From Fuscovulum ytuae (GTDB taxonomy: Bacteria > Pseudomonadota > Alphaproteobacteria > Rhodobacterales > Rhodobacteraceae), in contig NZ_CP124535.1 in NCBI RefSeq assembly GCF_029953595.1, positions 2,326,001-2,390,000 on the forward strand: DNA of 64,000 nucleotides, read 5' to 3'. The position numbers and the translations under genes are program-made. Below the pieces are notes generated by a model that saw only the letters and a list, made by a program, of their open reading frames with translations, did not search any database and was not told the DNA's origin. Of the stretch, positions 1 through 8,951 are shown piece after piece; positions within the stretch are counted from its first letter, which is position 1, and every line of letters begins with the position of its first letter.

Positions 1-1679
1 GGCGGGGTGTGGAGGTGGGCGATGTGCCTGCGACCATCGATCTCGCCGAAAAGGGCAAGCAGGTGGTGGCCGTGCCGCTGGTGGCAGGATCCGAGGGCGT
101 GCACGAGGTGGCAGTGATCCTGACCACACCGGATGGGAAGGTGTTGGAAAAGCTGCTTTCCCTGCCTGTCCTACGGAATGACCCGGAAGTGGTACGGGTG
201 TCGCGGTTCGATCTTGCCTCGGGGCAGACCTTCCAGTTCGACGATGCGGTGCTGGCGGGATATCTGCCGGGCGCGCGGGCAACGCTGGCCATCGGGCCTT
301 TGGCGCGGCTGAATGCGCCAGGGCTTTTGGCGGCACTGGACCGGTATCCCTATGGCTGCACGGAACAGATGACGTCTAAGGCGATGCCGCTGCTTTATTT
401 CGACGAGGTGGCGCAGGCCATGTCGCTGCCCTGGGCCGAGAATGTGCAAGGCCGGGTGCAAGAGGCAGTGGCCGAGATCCTGACCAATCAAGGGGCAGAA
501 GGCGGCTTTGGCCTTTGGGGGCCGGGGTCGGGCGATCTGTGGCTGGATGCCTATGTGACCGACTTCCTGTCGCGGGCCAAGGCACGCGGGTTTGACGTGC
601 CGGACCCGGCCTTCCGCATGGCACTGGACAATCTGCGCAATCAGGTGAATTTCGCCGCCGATTTCGATTATGGCGGCGAGGCGCTGGCCTATGCCTTGAT
701 GGTGCTGGCGCGCGAAGGGGCGGCGGCGATTGGCGATCTGCGCTATTATGCCGATGTGAAGGGCGATGCCTTTGCAACGCCGACAGCGATGGCGCAACTT
801 GGCGCGGCGCTGGCGGCCTATGGCGAACAAACGCGGGCGGATGCGATGTTCGCGCGGGCGGGCGCGGCGCTGGACGCTGCGTCCTTGGAGACCGAACAAC
901 TGTTCCGCGCGGATTTCGGAACCTCCTACCGGGATGCGGCGGCGGTTTTGACGCTGGCGGTTGAAGCGGGGTCGAATGCCGTGGACCGCGAGGCGTTGAC
1001 GGACCGGATCGCCACCTCGGGCGTTTTGTCCACGCAGGAAAGCACATGGGCCCTTTTGGCGGCGAATGCCTTGATCGAACGACCCGAAGTTTCGGGGGTG
1101 ACGATCAACGGGCAGCCTGCGGATGGCCCCCTGGTGCAGATGCGGGCCTTGGGGGCCGCGCCTGTGGCGGTGGCGAATAGCGCGGCGGATACGACACTGA
1201 CCGTGACGACCTTTGGCGTGCCCGAGGGGGACGAGGCGGCATCCGGCAACGGCTATGCGATTTCGCGCAGCTATTTCACGATGGACGGCACGCCGATGGA
1301 TGCATCACAGGTGGCCGTGGGCACGCGGATGATCGCCGTGCTGGAAGTGACGCCCTTTGCACGTGGCGAGGCGCGGCTGATGGTGGCCGATCCTTTGCCC
1401 GCTGGGTTCGAGATCGACAACCCGAACCTGATGACGGCGGGTGCAGTGCCCGCGCTGGAAGGCTTGGGGCTGACGAATTTCGTGACCCACGCTGAATATC
1501 GGCAGGACCGTTTCCTTGCCGCCGTTGACCGAATGGACAATGCGCCTTTCCGTCTTGCCTATGTGGTGCGGGCAGTTTCACCGGGTTTGTTCCGGCATCC
1601 GGCGGCATCGGTCGAGGATATGTATCGCCCGGATTTCCGCGCGGTGGGTGAAACGGGCCGGGTCAGCGTGACGGAGTGA
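1..1679 (+). CDS. Alpha-2-macroglobulin family protein, C-terminal part (5' end outside window)
   Basis: This is the C-terminal portion of a bacterial alpha-2-macroglobulin, a large periplasmic or lipid-anchored protein thought to trap proteases. The reading frame is open from the left edge, so the true start lies upstream and the GTG at 9 is not the start. The thioester motif is visible as YGCTEQ, with the reactive Cys codon at 357-359. It is followed by alpha-helical TED-domain sequence and a beta-rich C-terminal domain. Bacterial A2M genes are classically paired with pbpC. Here the last codons overlap the pbpC start (GTGA, 4 bp), which indicates translational coupling. The family call is strong; the cell location of this copy is inferred because the N-terminus is missing. 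Confidence 0.93.
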   Translation, partial: RGVEVGDVPATIDLAEKGKQVVAVPLVAGSEGVHEVAVILTTPDGKVLEKLLSLPVLRNDPEVVRVSRFDLASGQTFQFDDAVLAGYLPGARATLAIGPLARLNAPGLLAALDRYPYGCTEQMTSKAMPLLYFDEVAQAMSLPWAENVQGRVQEAVAEILTNQGAEGGFGLWGPGSGDLWLDAYVTDFLSRAKARGFDVPDPAFRMALDNLRNQVNFAADFDYGGEALAYALMVLAREGAAAIGDLRYYADVKGDAFATPTAMAQLGAALAAYGEQTRADAMFARAGAALDAASLETEQLFRADFGTSYRDAAAVLTLAVEAGSNAVDREALTDRIATSGVLSTQESTWALLAANALIERPEVSGVTINGQPADGPLVQMRALGAAPVAVANSAADTTLTVTTFGVPEGDEAASGNGYAISRSYFTMDGTPMDASQVAVGTRMIAVLEVTPFARGEARLMVADPLPAGFEIDNPNLMTAGAVPALEGLGLTNFVTHAEYRQDRFLAAVDRMDNAPFRLAYVVRAVSPGLFRHPAASVEDMYRPDFRAVGETGRVSVTE

Positions 1680-3718
1680 TCCGCGCGCGCGCCATCTTTG
1701 CGCTTGCCACCGTGTTGTGGCTGGCCGCTATGGCGCGCGATGGTGTGGATGACTGGGTGGCGGCAACGGTCTTGCCGCCCCTTGTTCCCGAAACATCGGT
1801 CCTTATCGAGGATCGCGAAGGCGACCTTCTACGCGCCTATACGGTGGCTGATGGGCGTTGGCGACTGGCCGTGTCACCCGATGCGGTGGATCCTTTGTTC
1901 ACCGAAATGTTGATCGCCTATGAGGATGGGCGGTTCCGTGACCATTCCGGCGTGGACCCCATCGCCTTGCTGCGCGCATTGGCGCAGGCGGTGTGGAATG
2001 GCGGGGTGGTGTCGGGCGGATCAACCCTGACGATGCAGGTCGCGCGACTGCTGGAGGAAAGCGGGACTGGACGGATCGAGGGCAAGATCCGGCAGATGCG
2101 GGTGGCGCTGGCGTTAGAGCGACGGCTGACGAAGGGTGAAATCCTTGGGCTTTATCTACTTTTGGCCCCTTATGGCGGGAACATCGAAGGCGTGAGGGCG
2201 GCGGCTTTGGCCTATTTCGGGAAAGAGCCTTGGCGGTTGACCCCCGCCGAAGCGGCGCTGCTGGTGGCAATCCCGCAAAGCCCGGAGAGCCGAAGGCCGG
2301 ATCGGCATCCGGCAGCAGCGGCGGACGCGCGGGCGCGGGTTCTGGCGCGGGCGGTGGCGAAGGGGATCGTTGCGGAAGAGCATGCCGAGGCAGCCGAGCG
2401 GGAGGTTGTGCCCGTGGCGCGTCGGGCGGTGCCAGCCATTGCCCCGCATCTGGCGGACCGGGCGCGGCGGGATGCGCCACTGATGCAGGTGCATAGGCTG
2501 ACCATCGACCGGGGGCTGCAAGTCGCGCTGGAACAATTGGCAGCTGAGACGGTGCAGCATCAGGGCGACAGGTTGCAGGTCGCCATGGTGGTTGCCGATC
2601 ATGCCACGGGGGAAATCCTTGCGTCGGTCGGGTCGGCGGCGTTTCGGGCCGATGCGCGGCAAGGTTTCGTCGATATGACCCAGGCGCTACGGTCGCCGGG
2701 ATCGACGTTGAAACCCCTGGTCTATGCCTTGGCCTTCGACGATGGCTTGGCGCATCCCGAAACGATGATCGAAGATCGCCCAGTGCGGTTTGGCACTTAT
2801 GCGCCGCAGAATTTCGACCGAATTTATCGCGGGACGGTGCGGGTGCGGGGGGCTTTGCAGATGTCGCTGAACATCCCTGTCGTAGCCTTGACCGAGGCGA
2901 TGGGGCCCGCACGCCTGTTGGTGGCGATGGACAAGGCTGGGATGGAGTATCGGCTGCCCGACGGCCAACCGGGATTGGCCGTTGCCCTTGGCGGGATAGG
3001 GGTCAGTTTGCAGGATATGGTGCAGCTTTACGCGGCCTTGGCGCGGGGGGGCGTTGCGCTGCCTTTGCGCTGGCGCGTGGATGGGGAAACGGAGGAAGGC
3101 GCGCGGGTCGTTTCCAGATCGGCAGCGTGGCAGGTGGGCGACATTCTGGCGGGATTGGCCCCACCGCCCGGCGCACCTGCGAACCGTTTGGCCTATAAGA
3201 CCGGGACAAGCTATGGTCACCGCGATGCTTGGGCCATCGGGTTTGATGGGGGGCATGTCGTTGGCATCTGGCTGGGGCGCGCGGATGGCACGCCCGTCCC
3301 GGGGGCCTTTGGTGCAGACCTTGCTGCGCCGGTTTTGTTTCAAGCCTTTGCCCGGTTGAAACCCCGATTGGATGCGCAGCCCCCGGCCCCACCGGAAACG
3401 TTGCTTGTCGCGAATGCACAACTGCCGCGGCCCTTGCAAAAGTTTCGGTCGCGGGCGGCTGCCCTTGCCGTCGCGGCGGATGTACCGCGTGTCGCCTTTC
3501 CACCTGACGGGGCCGAGGTAGAGCCCTTGCCGGACGGCATCATGGTACGGGTGGAGGGTGGAACGGCCCCCTTCACATGGTTGGCCGATGGGGCGCCGAT
3601 GGTGACTGCAGAACGTGCGAGAGAGATTGTTCTGCCTTTGACCGCGGCAGGGTTCCTGACCTTGTCAGTGATTGATGCCGAAGGCCGTTCGGCACGCACG
3701 CGCGTGAGGCTGCGTTAA
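1676..3718 (+). CDS. pbpC: Penicillin-binding protein 1C (glycosyltransferase/transpeptidase)
   Basis: This is a bifunctional class A penicillin-binding protein of 680 residues. After an N-terminal membrane segment (about residues 5-20) comes a GT51 transglycosylase domain with catalytic Glu83 in the EDGRFRDH motif. A transpeptidase domain follows, with the active-site Ser343-x-x-Lys346 tetrad, an SLN motif near 397 and KTG at 508-510. The roughly 100-residue tail resembles the BiPBP C-terminal domain of PBP1C. The GTG start at 1676 overlaps the stop of the A2M gene. In the family, PBP1C partners A2M, possibly for wall repair after attack. All catalytic motifs are intact. Confidence 0.95.
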   Translation: MIRARAIFALATVLWLAAMARDGVDDWVAATVLPPLVPETSVLIEDREGDLLRAYTVADGRWRLAVSPDAVDPLFTEMLIAYEDGRFRDHSGVDPIALLRALAQAVWNGGVVSGGSTLTMQVARLLEESGTGRIEGKIRQMRVALALERRLTKGEILGLYLLLAPYGGNIEGVRAAALAYFGKEPWRLTPAEAALLVAIPQSPESRRPDRHPAAAADARARVLARAVAKGIVAEEHAEAAEREVVPVARRAVPAIAPHLADRARRDAPLMQVHRLTIDRGLQVALEQLAAETVQHQGDRLQVAMVVADHATGEILASVGSAAFRADARQGFVDMTQALRSPGSTLKPLVYALAFDDGLAHPETMIEDRPVRFGTYAPQNFDRIYRGTVRVRGALQMSLNIPVVALTEAMGPARLLVAMDKAGMEYRLPDGQPGLAVALGGIGVSLQDMVQLYAALARGGVALPLRWRVDGETEEGARVVSRSAAWQVGDILAGLAPPPGAPANRLAYKTGTSYGHRDAWAIGFDGGHVVGIWLGRADGTPVPGAFGADLAAPVLFQAFARLKPRLDAQPPAPPETLLVANAQLPRPLQKFRSRAAALAVAADVPRVAFPPDGAEVEPLPDGIMVRVEGGTAPFTWLADGAPMVTAERAREIVLPLTAAGFLTLSVIDAEGRSARTRVRLR

Positions 3719-3956
3719 CGTTAACTAATCTTAAGTATGTTAAATTTCCGATTGGTATGTCATAAAAGATCACTTCGATATTTTTCCCGGCGTAGGTCTT
3801 TATGCGGTGTACGAATGAGAACCGAGTGTGGACTTGGGATCAATTGACCCCAACCATTGTGCGATAAATCATTAAGAGAAGGGCTGTATTCGCGACCAAG
3901 GAAGAATTCCTTCGTCGCGACGGCGGGGTATGCCCTGCGAAAGAAGGAGATTCGTA
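3719..3956. other. AT-rich intergenic leader before the response regulator
   Basis: These 238 bases contain no convincing gene. The first 30 are AT-rich and hold four TTAA tetranucleotides (3715-3743). Their spacings (gaps of 2, 6 and 5) do not fit the CtrA TTAA-N7-TTAA consensus. The region probably holds the terminator and promoter between pbpC and the regulator, but no clear hairpin or sigma element was identified. Confidence 0.4.
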
Positions 3957-4619
3957 ATGCAAATGGACGCAACCGGCAGCGTGACACCTAAGGTCACGGG
4001 CAGCAAGCAGCGCCTTTTGCTTGCTGATGACCATGAGATGATCCTCGAGGTCTTTGCGATGTTCCTTGCGAATGCATCCAGTTTCGATGTTGTCACAGCG
4101 CGGACCTTTGAAGAAGCGGCCGCTCGTATGCAAAAGGATGGTCCATTCGACATCACCTTGTTGGATTGGAACATGCCGGGGATGCATGGGATCGTCGGCT
4201 TGAAACGGGCCATCCAATTGTCCGAAGGTCGCCCCGTGGGGATCATCACCGGGGAACCCAGCCCAAAGATCGTCGACGAGGCCGTGGCAGCCGGGGTGGC
4301 AGGGATCATCCTGAAATCGTCAGGCGTGCGGTCTTTGGTGAATGCCTTGAACATGATCGCATCGGGCGAACGTTATTTGCCGTTCGACCTTTTGGTGCGC
4401 CGCAACGACCCCGAAGCGAATGCCGGGGATGACCTGACGCCCAAGGAATTGCTGATCCTGCGCGAGATTGCAAAGGGCAAGCGGAACAAGGAAATTTGCG
4501 CCGACCTGCGGCTGGCCCTGCCGACGGTGAAGATGCATGTCTCGTCACTGTGCCGGAAGTTGGGGGCGAAGAACCGCCTGCACGCAACCGTCCTGGCCCG
4601 CGACCTCGGTCTGATCTAA
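3957..4619 (+). CDS. NarL/LuxR-family response regulator
   Basis: This 220-residue two-domain response regulator has an N-terminal receiver with the acidic pair in LLADDH (about residues 21-26) and phospho-acceptor Asp70 in LLDWNMPG. The conserved Lys sits in the ILKS motif. A C-terminal LuxR-type helix-turn-helix begins around TPKELLILREIAKG and ends with the usual recognition helix. I chose the ATG at 3957 because AAGGAG lies at 3944-3949; the longer frame from 3930 has no ribosome binding site. No cognate kinase is adjacent. It converges on a receiver-only paralogue (4653-5126), with which it shares clear similarity. The target genes are unknown. Confidence 0.9.
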   Translation: MQMDATGSVTPKVTGSKQRLLLADDHEMILEVFAMFLANASSFDVVTARTFEEAAARMQKDGPFDITLLDWNMPGMHGIVGLKRAIQLSEGRPVGIITGEPSPKIVDEAVAAGVAGIILKSSGVRSLVNALNMIASGERYLPFDLLVRRNDPEANAGDDLTPKELLILREIAKGKRNKEICADLRLALPTVKMHVSSLCRKLGAKNRLHATVLARDLGLI

Positions 4620-4652
4620 AGCTGGATCAGGCCCAAGTCGCGGCGCGCCAGA

Positions 4653-5126
4653 TTAGACTGTCTGCGGCTGGACAGCAGCACCCGAAATTCCACGGATCAG
4701 GCTTCGATCATCGGAGCGGGGGAAGTACAGTTCGCCTTCCATGATGCTGTTCAACGCGGCGAGGATATCTTTAGCAGGCTGCGATTTCAGGATCAGGCCA
4801 ACTGCGCCGGAACAGAAGATCGAGGATTGGCGCGTGCTGGAAGTGCCGCCCGTCAGGATGACAACACGACCGTTTGCATTGGCGCGGACGATGTCCTGAA
4901 TGGCTGTCGGGCTATCCATGCCCGGCATGTTCAGGTCAAGCAGGACGATATCGAATCCGCCTTCGGCATGGATCGCAGCCCGTGCCTCTAGCCCGTCACG
5001 GGCGAGGCTGACGCGATAGTCCCCTGTCATTTCGAGAAGATGGGAAAAGGCCTCGGCGACAAGGAAATGATCGTCGGCAATCAACAAAGAATACTGGCAA
5101 TGGGGGTCCGTGGCAGTGCGGGCCAT
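4653..5126 (-). CDS. Stand-alone receiver-domain protein (NarL-type, lacks HTH)
   Basis: This 157-residue protein consists of a complete receiver domain. It has an ADDH acidic pocket near residue 18, Asp64 in LLDLNMPG as phospho-acceptor, and Lys in LILKS. It continues through the same post-receiver linker as its neighbour (ELYFP versus ERYLP) but stops about 20 residues later with no helix-turn-helix. No HTH remnant lies in the 33 bp to the convergent regulator, so the gene ends cleanly. CTGGAG precedes the ATG. It may be a phosphate sink or a protein-interaction output. A weak sigma-28-like element lies upstream (5172-5198), so a motility link is possible but unproven. Confidence 0.82.
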   Translation of the reverse strand: MARTATDPHCQYSLLIADDHFLVAEAFSHLLEMTGDYRVSLARDGLEARAAIHAEGGFDIVLLDLNMPGMDSPTAIQDIVRANANGRVVILTGGTSSTRQSSIFCSGAVGLILKSQPAKDILAALNSIMEGELYFPRSDDRSLIRGISGAAVQPQTV

Positions 5127-5171
5127 AATACAAACTCCAGTTCTGATTAAACGTTCAGAGAATGTGGCAAG

Positions 5172-5198
5172 AAAACGGCGCGATCACATCTGCCTTCA
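5172..5198 (-). promoter_or_regulatory. Weak candidate sigma-28 promoter for the receiver-only gene
   Basis: On the minus strand TGAA, 15 nt, then GCCGTTTT. The -10 half is identical to the che operon element (39294-39320) and the spacing is exact, but the -35 half has one mismatch in TAAA. It lies 46 nt upstream of the ATG at 5126. Confidence 0.35.
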
Positions 5199-5249
5199 TG
5201 GCCTAGGGAAAAAACTTTGCGGGGTGCAGCACCGGAAGGTATCTGCCCA

Positions 5250-5267
5250 CCTACGCGAAAGCGTAGG
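5250..5267. other. GNRA-capped hairpin downstream of the thiolase gene
   Basis: CCTACGC and GCGTAGG form a perfect 7-bp stem closed by a GAAA tetraloop. The hairpin sits in the 238-bp gap between the thiolase stop (5365, minus strand) and the receiver gene start. No T-run follows on either strand, so it is at best a weak terminator or mRNA 3'-end stabiliser. Confidence 0.4.
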
Positions 5268-5364
5268 AAGTTGCCGAAATGTTTCCTGTTCTCTTGGCGT
5301 GGGAGCCTTTAGAAAAACGCCGATCAAGTGCCAAGGATGGCTTTGAACAAGCGGCGAATGGTCG

Positions 5365-6525
5365 TCAGACCCTTTCGATTCCCACAGCGATTCCCTGCCC
5401 GCCGCCGATGCACATGGTCAAAAGGGCCGTGCCTTTGCCGGTGCGTTCCAGCGCATGCAATGCCTTGACGGCTAGGATTGCACCGGTTGCGCCGACGGGG
5501 TGGCCCAGCGCGATAGCCCCGCCGGATGGGTTCACCTTGGCGGGGTCAAGGTTAAGGGCGCGCGATACGGCAAGTGCCTGTGCGGCAAACGCTTCGTTGC
5601 TTTCGACAAGGTCGAAATCCTGCGGGCGCATGCCGAGTTTCGCACAAAGCGCCTGTGTGGCAGGGATGGGGCCAAGGCCCATCACGCGCGGGTCAACGCC
5701 GGCGATGGCATAGCCCATGATGCGCGCGCGCGCGCCGTCGCGTTTGCCTTTCGACAGGATCAAAGCAGCGGCCCCGTCATTGATGCCAGAGGCATTGCCT
5801 GCGGTGACGCTGCCATCTTTCTGGAAGACGGGTTTCAGGGCGGCGAGCGCCTCGGCCGAGGTGGCCTTGGGATGTTCGTCGCGGTCGAAGGTAACAAGGC
5901 CTTTGCGAGAGGCGATTTCGACGGGGATGATTTCGGCGGTGAAATGCCCCTCGGCGAGGGCGCGGGCGGCGCGGGTCTGGCTTTCCAGAGCGAAGGCATC
6001 CTGATCGGAACGGCTTATGTCATGTTGGGCGGCAACATTTTCCGCCGTCACCCCCATATGCCCGGTCCCGAAGGGGCAGGTAAGCGCGCCTGTCATCATG
6101 TCGATGGCGCGGGTATCGCCCATCTTGGTGCCAAAGCGGGCAGCGGGCAGAGTATGGGGCGAGCGGGACATGCATTCAGCCCCGCCGACGAGGGCAAGAT
6201 CGGCATCACCAAGCATGAGCGATTGCGCGCCCGACACGATGGCCTGAAGCCCCGAGCCGCAGAGGCGATTGACGTTCATGGCGGGCGTGCCTTCGGGCAC
6301 ACCTGCCTGCATGGCCGCGACGCGCGACAGATACATGTCGCGCGGTTCGGTATTGATAACATGACCAAAGATCGTGGTGCCGATCGTTGCGGGGTCGATC
6401 CCGGCGCGGGCAATAGCGGCCTTGGCGGCGGTGGTGGCAAGGTCGATGGGGGCCACGCCTGCCAGCGATCCGCCAAAGGTGCCGATGGCAGTGCGTGCGC
6501 CGGAAAGGATGTAGATGTCGGTCAT
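5365..6525 (-). CDS. Acetyl-CoA acetyltransferase (thiolase)
   Basis: This is a cytoplasmic thiolase of 386 residues, the usual length, that condenses or cleaves acetoacetyl-CoA-type substrates. Acyl-acceptor Cys89 sits in the NRLCGSG motif, the NEAF motif is present, the catalytic His is in GGAIALGHPVGATG, and the second Cys is in LTMCIGGGQG near the C-terminus. It could serve polyhydroxybutyrate or ethylmalonyl-pathway entry (phaA), or degradation (atoB/bktB). No phaB or pathway partner is adjacent, so I give no symbol. It is transcribed divergently from the MFS gene. Confidence 0.95.
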   Translation of the reverse strand: MTDIYILSGARTAIGTFGGSLAGVAPIDLATTAAKAAIARAGIDPATIGTTIFGHVINTEPRDMYLSRVAAMQAGVPEGTPAMNVNRLCGSGLQAIVSGAQSLMLGDADLALVGGAECMSRSPHTLPAARFGTKMGDTRAIDMMTGALTCPFGTGHMGVTAENVAAQHDISRSDQDAFALESQTRAARALAEGHFTAEIIPVEIASRKGLVTFDRDEHPKATSAEALAALKPVFQKDGSVTAGNASGINDGAAALILSKGKRDGARARIMGYAIAGVDPRVMGLGPIPATQALCAKLGMRPQDFDLVESNEAFAAQALAVSRALNLDPAKVNPSGGAIALGHPVGATGAILAVKALHALERTGKGTALLTMCIGGGQGIAVGIERV

Positions 6526-6646
6526 GTGCGCCCCCTGCCCTTTGGATTCCGCAACGGTGGTGGTCCGATGCTACGCCAAACATGGCATGCCTTGCGCGCC
6601 AATGCAGCGATGACGTCGCGTTGTGGCGACCATGTCGCAGGCGTGA

Positions 6647-7819
6647 TTGACAGATGCACTGGGGCAAGGGACATCTGCGCGGTCATTTCCTTGCGAGATT
6701 GTCTTGACCTCCCTTATCCGCACCCATGCTGCGCTGCTTTTTGCAGGAATTTTCACATTTGCGCTGATGGGGGCCGGGCAGGCGCTTTATGGGCCTGCCC
6801 TTCCCGCCTTTGCGCGCGAATTTGACCTGACGGTCGCGCAGGCCGGATGGCTGATTTCGGCGCTGTGGATCGGGTCGGCGGCAGGCGTCGCGCTGATGTT
6901 CTTTCGCGGGCGGGATGTGACGCCACGCCATGCGCTGGCGGTAATGGTGATCGGATCGGCCCTTATCGCAAGTGGGATCGGATGGTGGACCACTCTGGCT
7001 GGATCGGTGATCTTCGGCACGGGATATGGGATTTCGACGGTGGTCTTTAATCCGCGCGTGTTGCGGGCCTTTGGGGCGAAAGGGCCATCGATGGTCAGCC
7101 TTTTGAACGCGATGTTCGCGGTGGGGGCGATTGCCGCCCCTTTGGCTTTTGTGGCCATCGGGTCAAACCCGCATCTGGCCTTTGCCGCCGTATCGGTGAT
7201 TGCAGCGGTGATCTGGCTGGCAGCGGGCACGTCGGGACGGACCGAGGAAAGCGCGTCTTTGTCAGCGTCGAAACCCTATCGGTTCCGTGCGGGCCTGCTG
7301 TGTTTCGGGGTGGTCTGCATCGGGGTGGAGGCCTGCCTGATCGGGCTTGGCCCCACGGCCCTAATCGCCACGGGGGCGACAGAGGAGGCGGCGGCGCGGG
7401 CGCTTTCGGGGTTTTTCGTGGCCTTCCTCATCGCGCGGACGGCATTGGTCTTTGTGGCGCATCTGGTGCCACCCTTTGCCATCTATGCCGGCGCCATGAC
7501 GGGGGCAGCGGCCTGCGCTATCGGGGCGGCGCTGTTTTCTGCGGTGCCCTTTTTCATCACCATGGGGGCCTTTGCGGGGCTGTTCTTTCCGGGCTTTTTC
7601 GTGACGGCGTCGCGCGTGATGGGGGATGATCCGCGCGTCACGCCAACGATCATCGCGGCGGGGCTTGTGGGGGGGATTTCTTCGCCCGTTGTCCTTGGCT
7701 GGCTGCTGGAAGGGATGGGAGATCGCGGGTTTTTCCAGATCATCGCCGGGCTGACCGTGTTGACGGCGCTGGTCGCGCTGCTGCTCTTGCGACGGGTGAG
7801 CGCAGAGGCGCGAGGGTAA
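6647..7819 (+). CDS. MFS family transporter
   Basis: This is a polytopic inner-membrane protein of about 370-390 residues with roughly twelve hydrophobic segments and Gly/Ala-rich helices, fitting the major facilitator superfamily. The substrate cannot be told from sequence. The start is uncertain. The frame opens with TTG at 6647, but a TTG at 6704 would place the first transmembrane helix about ten residues from the N-terminus, which is more typical. Neither has a strong ribosome binding site. The gene is divergent from the thiolase gene, with 121 bp between them. Confidence 0.8.
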   Translation: MTDALGQGTSARSFPCEIVLTSLIRTHAALLFAGIFTFALMGAGQALYGPALPAFAREFDLTVAQAGWLISALWIGSAAGVALMFFRGRDVTPRHALAVMVIGSALIASGIGWWTTLAGSVIFGTGYGISTVVFNPRVLRAFGAKGPSMVSLLNAMFAVGAIAAPLAFVAIGSNPHLAFAAVSVIAAVIWLAAGTSGRTEESASLSASKPYRFRAGLLCFGVVCIGVEACLIGLGPTALIATGATEEAAARALSGFFVAFLIARTALVFVAHLVPPFAIYAGAMTGAAACAIGAALFSAVPFFITMGAFAGLFFPGFFVTASRVMGDDPRVTPTIIAAGLVGGISSPVVLGWLLEGMGDRGFFQIIAGLTVLTALVALLLLRRVSAEARG

Positions 7820-7859
7820 TCGTTGCCAACTCGTCTTTGCGGGGCGGCGGTCTATCTTG

Positions 7860-8072
7860 ATGGGCATGAGCAAATACGGACCCACGCGCGGCGAACATCT
7901 GTTCCGCCTTGTCTTTTCGATCTTCGGCCTTGGCTGCATCGGCGTGCTATTCGCCGTGCGCGGCGTGCCGAATGGGCCGGGGCTGGTAGAGGTGGTGGGG
8001 ATCGCTGCGGCGTTCTTCGTCGGAACCGCAGTGCTATCGGCGCGCGCGCTGCTGAGGCGCGATCAGGGCTGA
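7860..8072 (+). CDS. Small two-helix membrane protein of unknown function
   Basis: This protein of about 70 residues has two hydrophobic stretches (about residues 14-32 and 42-62) flanked by charged ends. The start could be ATG at 7860 or 7866. It lies 40 bp after the MFS gene on the same strand. Its 3' end overlaps the convergent phosphatase gene by 10 bp. No known family was recognised. Coding status rests on the membrane-protein pattern and the compact gene spacing. Confidence 0.6.
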   Translation: MGMSKYGPTRGEHLFRLVFSIFGLGCIGVLFAVRGVPNGPGLVEVVGIAAAFFVGTAVLSARALLRRDQG

Positions 8073-8797
8073 AGCGGTTCACGGCCCCGGTCAGTCAGCA
8101 GCCAGACATCACGGTCTTCGATCACCACAGCGGTGAGGGGGCCACCATAGGCAGCCGAGCTGTCGATGTTCAGGCGGTTGCCGTAATGCGTCGCGCGGTC
8201 GAGCGCGGTATGGCCGTGCACGACAAGGAAGCCGTGATCGCGCATGTCTTCAAGAAAACCGCTGCGGATCCAGACGAGATCGGTTTCATGCTGGGCCTGC
8301 ATGGGAATGCCGGGACGGATGCCTGCATGGACAAAGACGCAATCGCCGCGTTGGTGCCAAGTGGGACGAGCGTCCAGAAAGGCGCGGTGGGATTGGGGCA
8401 CCGCCTCGATGGCCTCTTGATGGACAGGGGTCAGCGGGCGATCAGCGGCGTTCCTTACGCCATAAGAGGCAAGGGTTGCCGCCCCACCGATCCGAGGATG
8501 CAACCATGACAATTCTGTGCGCAGGCCTTCCTCAGGTTCGAAAGGGTCGCGCAGAAAGCGGGTGAACATGCGGTCATGGTTTCCCTTGAGCGTGATCCAG
8601 TTTTCGCCTCGCGCTGTGCCGGTGGCAAGGTGGTCGACCACACCGCGGCATTCCGGGCCGCGATCGACATAGTCGCCCAAATGGATGACGGGCGCGTCAT
8701 GGTCGCCGGTCTGGCGGCGGTCTTCAGCGATCAGGTCATGGGCGTGAAGGAGCAGGTCAAGATGGCCGTGAATATCGCCTATGGCGTAGCTGCGCAT
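8063..8797 (-). CDS. Metallophosphoesterase (PP2A/ApaH-like phosphatase)
   Basis: This 244-residue protein has the calcineurin-like phosphoesterase signature in order: GDIHGH at residues 7-12, GDYVDRG around 41-47 and GNHDR around 72-76, with later metal-ligand His residues near HAGI and VHGHT. This is the pattern of bacterial serine/threonine protein phosphatases and symmetrical Ap4A hydrolases. The natural substrate (phosphoprotein or dinucleotide) is undetermined. It is cytoplasmic, with no signal peptide. Confidence 0.9.
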   Translation of the reverse strand: MRSYAIGDIHGHLDLLLHAHDLIAEDRRQTGDHDAPVIHLGDYVDRGPECRGVVDHLATGTARGENWITLKGNHDRMFTRFLRDPFEPEEGLRTELSWLHPRIGGAATLASYGVRNAADRPLTPVHQEAIEAVPQSHRAFLDARPTWHQRGDCVFVHAGIRPGIPMQAQHETDLVWIRSGFLEDMRDHGFLVVHGHTALDRATHYGNRLNIDSSAAYGGPLTAVVIEDRDVWLLTDRGREPLQP

Positions 8798-8862
8798 CGT
8801 TCCTGCCCGTCGGTTTAAGAGGAAAGCCCCAGGGTTTCACGCCCCGGAGCCGGAATTTCTAG

Positions 8863-8884
8863 CGCCGATGGCGGACCATCGGCG
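8863..8884. other. Perfect 9-bp stem inverted repeat
   Basis: CGCCGATGG, 4-nt spacer, CCATCGGCG. It lies between the serA stop and the phosphatase start, next to a larger hairpin at 8904-8945. No T-run is present. It may contribute to the 3' end of the serA transcript. Confidence 0.5.
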
Positions 8885-8903
8885 TCCCTTGTGGGATATT
8901 TTC

Positions 8904-8945
8904 GGACAGAAAATGAAGCAAGGCGTTGCGCTGCATTTTCTGTCC
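8904..8945. terminator. Large 12-bp hairpin just downstream of serA
   Basis: GGACAGAAAATG and CATTTTCTGTCC form a perfect 12-bp stem with an inner GCAA/TTGC pairing. It ends 6 bp from the serA stop codon (minus strand). The strand read from serA carries only a short A/T-mixed tail, so it is probably a transcript-end structure rather than a classical U-tract terminator. Confidence 0.5.
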
Positions 8946-8951
8946 TTTGGT

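Noticed and set aside
3715..3743. CtrA-like TTAA repeats upstream of the NarL-type regulator
   Set aside because: The spacings between TTAA units are 2, 6 and 5 nt, none giving the TTAA-N7-TTAA consensus.
5165..5180. A sigma-54-like element before the receiver-only gene (plus strand)
   Set aside because: It has GG-N10-GC but a CGGC -12 half and points away from that gene, towards the end of the thiolase gene.
5500..6825. A 441-codon open frame on the plus strand
   Set aside because: Antisense to the thiolase gene and running into the MFS gene start; no recognisable motif.
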